A stretch of DNA of 10,341 nt from an uncultured Methanobrevibacter sp. (GTDB taxonomy: Archaea > Methanobacteriota > Methanobacteria > Methanobacteriales > Methanobacteriaceae): the NCBI GenBank assembly GCA_905235495.1, contig CAJOMK010000027.1:1-10341 (forward strand). Reading direction: 5' to 3'. The notes beneath the pieces are model-generated. The model worked only from the letters and a program-made list of their open reading frames with translations, made no database searches and had not been told where the DNA came from. A program made the position numbers and the translations under genes. Shown piece by piece: positions 6,062 through 10,341 of the stretch (its first letter is position 1; the number at the start of each line of letters is the position of its first letter).

Positions 6062-7099
6062 TTGAAAGTTATTATTGATGCAGCAAATGTCGCACATTTC
6101 CAAAAAGAAGAAGGTTCAAAAGCTAAATTAAAAAATATTACATTAGCCGTAAAAGCTTTGGAACAAGGAAATCATGATTTTTTAATCATAGCAGATGCTT
6201 CCCTACGTCATAATATTGATGATAAGGAAACTTTTGTAAGATTAGTCGATGATGGCATTATTGATGAAGTTCCTGTAGGAACCATTGCAGACCATTATAT
6301 TCTTGATTTGGCTTATGAAGAGGATGCAAAAGTATTATCTAATGATAAATTTAGGGATTTCATGTCTGAATTCCCTGACATCAACAGCATAAGAATCCCA
6401 TTTTCAATTCAAGATGGTGAATTGATTATGGGTAAAACTAAAAAGCCTAAGAAGGTCAAAAATCTCTTGCAGAACATCTGTGATGAAATATTAAATGAGC
6501 TTGAGAGAAAACGTTGGGTAGTTTATAAAGGTAAGGAAACAACTAAATTTACACCATTAAATGTGGCTAAACAGGCTATATTATTGCTTGATGAATCTGA
6601 ACAGGATAATGTTTCCTCTAAAATAGAAGGACTATTTTCTAAATTGCCTATGTTTGATAAGGTTATGGAAATGGTGGATGATGTAGAGACCTCTGTTCCA
6701 TATGTTATTTTTGTTCTTGTTCATCCTAAGGATTATAAGGCTGCTGTCAAGGATGCCGGTAACATTTCAGTTACAGTTGCAGACAGGTTAAGATTGGTTC
6801 ACAAACCATTGATAGCAGTTCGTAATGATTTATTTATTAAGCCAGGTTACTTTGGCTTGAATATTGTCTTGACTGATGAGGTGGAAGACAATCCTCCATA
6901 CAATATTGAGATTCAAACAAATACTTATGATGAAGTGTTCATCAAAAAGAATTCAAGAAATATTGCAAGTACAATTGCTGGAAGATTAGGGTCCTGGAAG
7001 TTCCCATTTGTTTCAGTTAAACCAAATATGATTTTGGAAAAACCTGGTGAATTTGAGATTTACTTAGAAAAGAATTCCAAGAAAAAGAAGGAGAAATAA
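6062..7099 (+). CDS. Zc3h12a-like NYN/PIN-domain ribonuclease with unassigned C-terminal half
   Basis: Residues 1-125 form a NYN (PIN-like) nuclease domain of the Zc3h12a type. VIIDAANVAHF (3-13) supplies Asp6 and Asn9, IIADASLRH (42-50) Asp45, GTIADHYIL (73-81) Asp77, and VLSNDKFRDF (91-100) Asp95 and Asp99. The acidic metal-binding cluster is complete, so RNA cleavage is likely; the target is unknown. A lysine-rich linker (126-136) leads to a helical part (about 137-210) and a beta-rich part (about 212-338) that I cannot assign. The tail KKKKEK could aid RNA binding. There is no membrane segment. Translation starts at TTG behind a strong GGGTGAT. The gene is first of three same-strand genes without an obvious terminator between them. 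Confidence 0.85.
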   Translation: MKVIIDAANVAHFQKEEGSKAKLKNITLAVKALEQGNHDFLIIADASLRHNIDDKETFVRLVDDGIIDEVPVGTIADHYILDLAYEEDAKVLSNDKFRDFMSEFPDINSIRIPFSIQDGELIMGKTKKPKKVKNLLQNICDEILNELERKRWVVYKGKETTKFTPLNVAKQAILLLDESEQDNVSSKIEGLFSKLPMFDKVMEMVDDVETSVPYVIFVLVHPKDYKAAVKDAGNISVTVADRLRLVHKPLIAVRNDLFIKPGYFGLNIVLTDEVEDNPPYNIEIQTNTYDEVFIKKNSRNIASTIAGRLGSWKFPFVSVKPNMILEKPGEFEIYLEKNSKKKKEK

Positions 7100-7104
7100 T
7101 TAAC

Positions 7105-7131
7105 TGAAATTATTTCAAATTCTTAAGAATT
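7105..7131 (+). repeat. Two adjacent short palindromes after the ribonuclease gene
   Basis: TGAAAT and ATTTCA (7105-7117) form one palindrome around a single T. AATTCTTAAGAATT (7118-7131) is a perfect 14-bp palindrome directly after it. There is no T-run behind them, so a terminator is doubtful; RNA processing or a protein site are alternatives. Confidence 0.35.
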
Positions 7132-7226
7132 ATTATTTATTGAAAACTTGTTTATTGAAAACTGAAAAACTGATTATGAATGTTAAAACTGATATTTAAT
7201 CTGATTATTTATTTTAAAAATTAAAA

Positions 7227-7232
7227 GGAGGT
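7227..7232 (+). promoter_or_regulatory. Consensus ribosome binding site of the tandem-palm gene
   Basis: GGAGGT stands five bases before ATG 7238, the best match to the anti-Shine-Dalgarno in the window. It fixes the start and suggests efficient translation. Confidence 0.8.
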
Positions 7233-7237
7233 AAAAT

Positions 7238-8440
7238 ATGGCTGATCATGTAATTATAAGGAAAATTGTTTCTTTAGTTACCAAACATGAAATCATCAGT
7301 ATAGGTACTAAGTACTTTCCAACAACTCCACTTGAAACAGAGTATGTAGATATGTTCAATTATACTCAAACCATGCTTATGGAAATTGATAAAGCGAATA
7401 TTACCACTGAAAGTATTTTTACCAATTTGGTTCGTGATGTTGGCCGTGAAAATATTCCAGAGAATCATAATTTTTATGAATTACTTCCTGCACAGAATAA
7501 GGTTGAAGAATATGCTCTTGTAAGTAATATCATTATGGGTAGTGACCGTTACATGTATGTAGAGCTTTCAGAACCTTCTTATATTATTAATCTTTTCACT
7601 GATATTATTTTAAGAGAAAATGGAGAAATTATCGAAAGAAGCGAAACAGAAATTGTTTCAAGGCTTATGTCTAAAAACGATGCAATCAGAGTAGCAATCA
7701 GATTGGTTGGTATTGGATTGGATAATGGAATCCGTGTCAGGGCTGCTGCTGGTATGACCGGCGCTGCAGCTATTGAAAGATCAATCAAGTTCAATAAAGA
7801 GGTTGGAGACTCTCCAGGAGTTGCATTCACTAAATTAGGTGGAGAATATGCACTTGTATTGGATACTCCTTTCAAATTGGCAGAATCTGAACCTCCAGAA
7901 TTCCAGCAATACCTGTTTATTGATATTGTAGACTCAACTAATTTCATTTCCAAATATGGAAGAAACAAGCTTGTGGAATTGATGACAAGCGTAAAAGAGT
8001 TTATGGAAGATTGTGAAGGTCATATTGAAGGTTACCGTGAAGGTGGAGATGACTTGATTGCAAAATTCCCAAGTAAGGATGTGGCTATTCGTGCAGGTCT
8101 TGATTGTGCATGGTTTATTCTTAACAACGGTGCTAAAGTCAAGATTGGTATAGGAAGAAGCAGAAGAGAAGCAGGTGAACATGCAAATATTGCAGAAAGC
8201 ATTCATGGATTTGGCGCATTGTCACTTGTCATATTCGATTTGGCAAATGGATTGTATGGATATTACATTCCTTCAGACTTTACAAGAACATTATGTGAGC
8301 TTGTAACAGCTAAGAAAGGAAAGATCATTACTGCATTTGCTGTAATGTTTGTCATATCATATATACTTTCTATAATGGGAATGGGCATTTATGGTCTTTT
8401 ACTTGTTTTAATCCTTGTAGCTTACTATACATTAAGGTGA
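7238..8440 (+). CDS. Membrane-anchored protein with two tandem cyclase/GTP-cyclohydrolase-III-like palm domains
   Basis: This 400-aa protein has an unassigned N-terminal part (1-104), two related palm-like domains (about 105-190 and 225-350) and two hydrophobic segments at the C-terminus (about 363-380 and 383-398). The second domain has the metal-site pattern of class III nucleotide cyclases and archaeal GTP cyclohydrolase III: FIDIVDST (227-234, Asp229) and GGDDLIAKF (269-277, Asp271/Asp272), then VKIGIGRSRREAGEHANIAESI (301-322). The first repeats this layout (SKNDAIRVAI, DNGIRVRAAAGMTGAAAIERSI) but has Glu109 and Glu138 where the second has Asp, so it looks degenerate. Two palm domains recall GTP cyclohydrolase III (ArfA of M. 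jannaschii), as does N-I-A-E where cyclases have N-x-A-x-R. The soluble part probably faces the cytoplasm. The reaction is not known; a GTP- or ATP-binding or converting role is inference. Confidence 0.75.
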   Translation: MADHVIIRKIVSLVTKHEIISIGTKYFPTTPLETEYVDMFNYTQTMLMEIDKANITTESIFTNLVRDVGRENIPENHNFYELLPAQNKVEEYALVSNIIMGSDRYMYVELSEPSYIINLFTDIILRENGEIIERSETEIVSRLMSKNDAIRVAIRLVGIGLDNGIRVRAAAGMTGAAAIERSIKFNKEVGDSPGVAFTKLGGEYALVLDTPFKLAESEPPEFQQYLFIDIVDSTNFISKYGRNKLVELMTSVKEFMEDCEGHIEGYREGGDDLIAKFPSKDVAIRAGLDCAWFILNNGAKVKIGIGRSRREAGEHANIAESIHGFGALSLVIFDLANGLYGYYIPSDFTRTLCELVTAKKGKIITAFAVMFVISYILSIMGMGIYGLLLVLILVAYYTLR

Positions 8441-8534
8441 AATTTGTAGTTAAACGATTGTATGCATCTGGTGGATATAATAAAATTTGAGCTTCAATAT
8501 CTGCATTTATGCATTAAAATTAATCTATAGATGA

Positions 8535-8544
8535 TTTAAAAATA
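8535..8544 (+). promoter_or_regulatory. Weak TATA-like site before the small membrane protein gene
   Basis: TTTAAAAATA resembles a TATA box, but the predicted start (near 8562-8566) falls on the ribosome binding site and would give an almost leaderless message. Co-transcription with the upstream gene is at least as likely, because no T-run separates them. Confidence 0.2.
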
Positions 8545-8560
8545 TTTATTATTGTAATTT

Positions 8561-8567
8561 GTGGTGA
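8561..8567 (+). promoter_or_regulatory. Ribosome binding site that decides the start of the small membrane protein
   Basis: GTGGTGA, with GGTGA at 8563-8567, lies five bases before ATG 8573 and matches the anti-Shine-Dalgarno. The frame is open upstream through two GTG codons at 8561 and 8564, but these make up the binding site itself. Confidence 0.65.
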
Positions 8568-8572
8568 AATTA

Positions 8573-9016
8573 ATGGCAAGAGGCGATAGGAAACTTAGGG
8601 GTTCTAGAAAACCTAAAAATAAAAATGTTTTAGTCATTAGAAGTCCTAATAATTCCAGAGGCTCCAGGAATTCAAGAAATTCTAGAAGTTCCGTATGGTC
8701 CAAAAGTTCTGGAAGCATTAAAAAACCAAGAAGTCCTAAGCAAATAATCGTGTTGATAATCATTTTAATTGCTTTTATTTGTGGATTGGCTTTAGGTATT
8801 TCCATGATAATGGGTCCTGGGGATTCCAACGAACTGGCTCCTGGAGAAGTACAGTATATGAATGTAACTAACAATATATCAGAGTATGAAAACAGCAGCT
8901 ACGACTTAACTGATGAAAACGGTACTCAAATTTCGTACTATGATTTCGATGAAAATGTTACAGAAGGCCAAAATGTCACTGCATTCAATGCCTCAAGTCA
9001 GGCAAATATTTATTAA
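8573..9016 (+). CDS. Bipolar single-pass membrane protein with a sequon-rich outer tail
   Basis: I recognise no family. This 147-aa protein has three parts. Residues 1-57 are strongly basic (18 Lys/Arg, one Asp) and rich in Ser, Arg and Asn, with SRNSRNSRSS-type runs. A single hydrophobic segment spans about 58-80. The tail (81-147) has 12 acidic residues, no Lys or Arg, and seven N-x-S/T sequons at Asn97, 101, 107, 116, 128, 134 and 139. By the positive-inside rule the basic part is cytoplasmic and the tail outside, where archaeal N-glycosylation could act. The basic part could bind nucleic acid or membrane lipid, which is speculation. I chose ATG 8573 because GTGGTGA (8561-8567) serves as its ribosome binding site; starting at GTG 8561 would use that site as codons. 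Confidence 0.8.
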   Translation: MARGDRKLRGSRKPKNKNVLVIRSPNNSRGSRNSRNSRSSVWSKSSGSIKKPRSPKQIIVLIIILIAFICGLALGISMIMGPGDSNELAPGEVQYMNVTNNISEYENSSYDLTDENGTQISYYDFDENVTEGQNVTAFNASSQANIY

Positions 9017-9025
9017 TAAATAGGG

Positions 9026-9085
9026 AACTTTCTCTATTTTTTCTATTTTTATTAATTTTTTGATTTTTATTTAGTTATTTTTTAT
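9026..9085 (+). terminator. T-rich terminator after the three-gene block
   Basis: Several T-runs of five or six (for example 9036-9041, 9055-9060, 9077-9083) begin about 20 bases after the stop at 9016. This is the first strong T-tract since the ribonuclease gene. It supports a transcription unit of the three preceding genes ending here and a separate unit for argJ. Confidence 0.55.
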
Positions 9086-9166
9086 TTAATTATTTAATTA
9101 ATGGCTTATGTTATATTGGAAATTATTTAAAGATTGCAAAGAACAAAAATTTATTATTATAATTGT

Positions 9167-9175
9167 AAAGGAGAT
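9167..9175 (+). promoter_or_regulatory. Ribosome binding site of argJ
   Basis: AAAGGAGAT with GGAG five bases before ATG 9179 fixes the start of argJ. The longer reading frame beginning at 9108 in another phase has no such site. Confidence 0.75.
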
Positions 9176-9178
9176 ATT

Positions 9179-10341
9179 ATGTCTAATATTGATGTTATTA
9201 AAGGTGGAATCTGTGCTGTTGAAGGTGTTAGAGCAGCAGGAACACGTGAAGGTAAGTATGGTCTTGCAGTTATTGAATCTAAAGGCAGCAATGCTTCAGC
9301 GGTATTCACTTCAAATAATGTGGTTGCTGCTCCTGTAATTCATACAAAAGAAATGATTAAAGGTGGAAAAGTTTCTTTGGTAGTTGCAAACAGTGGAAAT
9401 GCTAACTGTTTTACTGGTGATGATGGAATAGCTGATTGTGACAAAACCATTGAATTTGCATCTGGATTGACAGACATTCCATCAAATGAAATAGCAACTG
9501 CATCCACTGGTGTAATCGGTAGAAAAATGCCTATGGACATTATTTTGCCTTTAGTTGAAGAGTCAATTTCCAAATTGGATAATTCAATAGAAAGTTCAAC
9601 AGATGCTGCCAAATCATTGATGACAACAGACACATATCATAAGGAATTTGCTGTGGAAACAACTGTAAATGGTGAAAAGCTTAGAATTGGTGGAATCACC
9701 AAAGGTGTAGGGATGATTGCACCTAATATGGGGACCATGTTATGTTTCTTGGCAACTGATGCTGTAATCTCTTCTGAAATGATTAACAAGGCATTAAAAT
9801 CTGCAGTAAATAAGAGCTTCAATATGATTGTCGTTGATGGTGATGAAAGTACTAACGATATTGCAATTTTGATGGCAAATGGAAAGTCTGGTGTTGAAGT
9901 TGCAGAAAATGGTGTCCTTAATGAAGATTTCCAAGAGGCATTGGACTTCTTATGCATTAGTTTAGCAAAAATGATGGCTCGTGATGGTGAAGGAGCTACC
10001 AAATTCATTGAATGTAAGGTTCAAGGTGCAGCATCAGAGGAAGATGCAATTTCAGCTTCAAAATCTGTTATCAGTTCATCTCTTGTAAAATCAGCTATTT
10101 TTGGTGGAGATCCTAATTGGGGAAGGATTGTTGCTGCAGTAGGTTATTCAGGTTGTGCAATGGACCAAAACATGATTTTTGTTTCTGTAAGTGATGATAA
10201 TGGCAATGAATCCATTTTAGTAGATCAAGGTAAGATCTTGGCATTTGAAGGAACAGAAAATCTCAGTGATGCTGAAGTAATCATGCAGGAGAAAACTGTA
10301 AATATACTTGTTGATTTGTATCAAGGAGATTATGTTGCAAC
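9179..10341 (+). CDS. argJ: Glutamate (ornithine) N-acetyltransferase, 3' end outside window
   Basis: ArgJ transfers the acetyl group from N-acetylornithine to glutamate, releasing ornithine and recycling acetyl in arginine biosynthesis in the cytoplasm. 387 codons are visible; the family is usually near 400-410, so about 15-25 residues are missing at the window edge. Conserved blocks are NSGNAN (71-76), ASTGVIG (108-114), KGVGMIAPNMGTML (175-188), VVDGDESTND (218-227), ARDGEGATKF (267-276) and FGGDPNWGRI (308-317). Autocleavage is expected just before Thr186, the nucleophile. The preceding residue is Gly185, where most family members have Ala. Whether it also uses acetyl-CoA (bifunctional) cannot be told from sequence. 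It has its own ribosome binding site and follows a terminator, so it is probably independent of the upstream block. Confidence 0.96.
   Translation, partial: MSNIDVIKGGICAVEGVRAAGTREGKYGLAVIESKGSNASAVFTSNNVVAAPVIHTKEMIKGGKVSLVVANSGNANCFTGDDGIADCDKTIEFASGLTDIPSNEIATASTGVIGRKMPMDIILPLVEESISKLDNSIESSTDAAKSLMTTDTYHKEFAVETTVNGEKLRIGGITKGVGMIAPNMGTMLCFLATDAVISSEMINKALKSAVNKSFNMIVVDGDESTNDIAILMANGKSGVEVAENGVLNEDFQEALDFLCISLAKMMARDGEGATKFIECKVQGAASEEDAISASKSVISSSLVKSAIFGGDPNWGRIVAAVGYSGCAMDQNMIFVSVSDDNGNESILVDQGKILAFEGTENLSDAEVIMQEKTVNILVDLYQGDYVA

Noticed and set aside
7136..7215. Repeated CTGA and TTTATTGAAAACT motifs, considered as C/D box RNA
   Set aside because: There are several CTGA (D box-like) copies but no RTGATGA C box at the right distance. 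The two 13-base copies look like a small local duplication.
8561..8572. GTG at 8561 as the start of the small membrane protein
   Set aside because: GTGGTGA is itself a good ribosome binding site for ATG 8573, and nothing suitable lies upstream of 8561.
8536..8874. 112-codon - strand frame opposite the small membrane protein, with a repetitive Leu/Glu/Phe part
   Set aside because: The repeat arises from the complement of the Arg/Ser/Asn-rich codons on the + strand. There is no ribosome binding site, and the + strand frame has one.
9108..9338. 76-codon + strand reading frame overlapping the start of argJ
   Set aside because: It overlaps argJ in another phase, has no ribosome binding site and yields a low-complexity, Leu/Lys-rich protein. 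ArgJ with GGAGAT and clear family motifs explains the region.
9340..10008. Two - strand reading frames opposite argJ (97 and 123 codons)
   Set aside because: They are antisense shadows of a conserved gene, Ser/Ile/Pro-rich, with no family resemblance or ribosome binding site.

Overview
The window looks like chromosome from an AT-rich methanogenic archaeon of the Methanobacteriales, most likely Methanobrevibacter or a close relative. Four things support this: an archaeal-type AspRS; a UPF0058 protein and a GTP-cyclohydrolase-III-like protein, both typical of euryarchaeal methanogens; archaeal TATA boxes (TTTAWATA with a purine-rich BRE) and T-tract terminators; and ribosome binding sites matching GGAGGTGAT. 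I saw no transposase, integrase, phage gene, CRISPR array, tRNA or rRNA. The genus is inferred; the archaeal assignment is solid.

Left part (1-4766). The 3' end of an unrecognised gene on the + strand converges on three housekeeping genes on the - strand. Read in transcription order these are histidinol dehydrogenase (hisD, 4766-3486), aspartyl-tRNA synthetase (aspS, 3283-1961) and an HI0933/BaiN-family flavoprotein (1761-439). Gaps of about 200 very AT-rich bases separate them, so they are probably separate units. Palindromes with T-tracts lie after aspS and after the flavoprotein. The AspRS has the His/Pro pair expected of a non-discriminating enzyme, which would make Asp-tRNA(Asn) for transamidation.

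Middle (4767-6061). A 599-base non-coding region holds a 10-bp inverted repeat (TTATGCATAT), two TATA boxes and a possibly structured leader. It precedes a UPF0058 gene. Then come T-rich terminators, partly built from a duplicated 24-base unit, and another strong TATA box well upstream of the next gene. The two strongest promoter cores are 18/19 identical and exactly 800 bp apart.

Right part (6062-9016). Three + strand genes with no clear terminator between them form the most interesting block. First is a Zc3h12a-like NYN/PIN ribonuclease with an unassigned C-terminal half. Second is a 400-aa protein with two tandem nucleotide-cyclase/GTP-cyclohydrolase-III-like palm domains (the first degenerate) and a C-terminal membrane anchor. 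Third is a 147-aa single-pass protein with a strongly basic Arg/Ser-rich inside and an acidic outside carrying seven N-glycosylation sequons. They could form a membrane-linked nucleotide-sensing and RNA-processing module, but that link rests only on gene order. After a T-rich terminator the window ends inside argJ (arginine biosynthesis), cut by the window edge.
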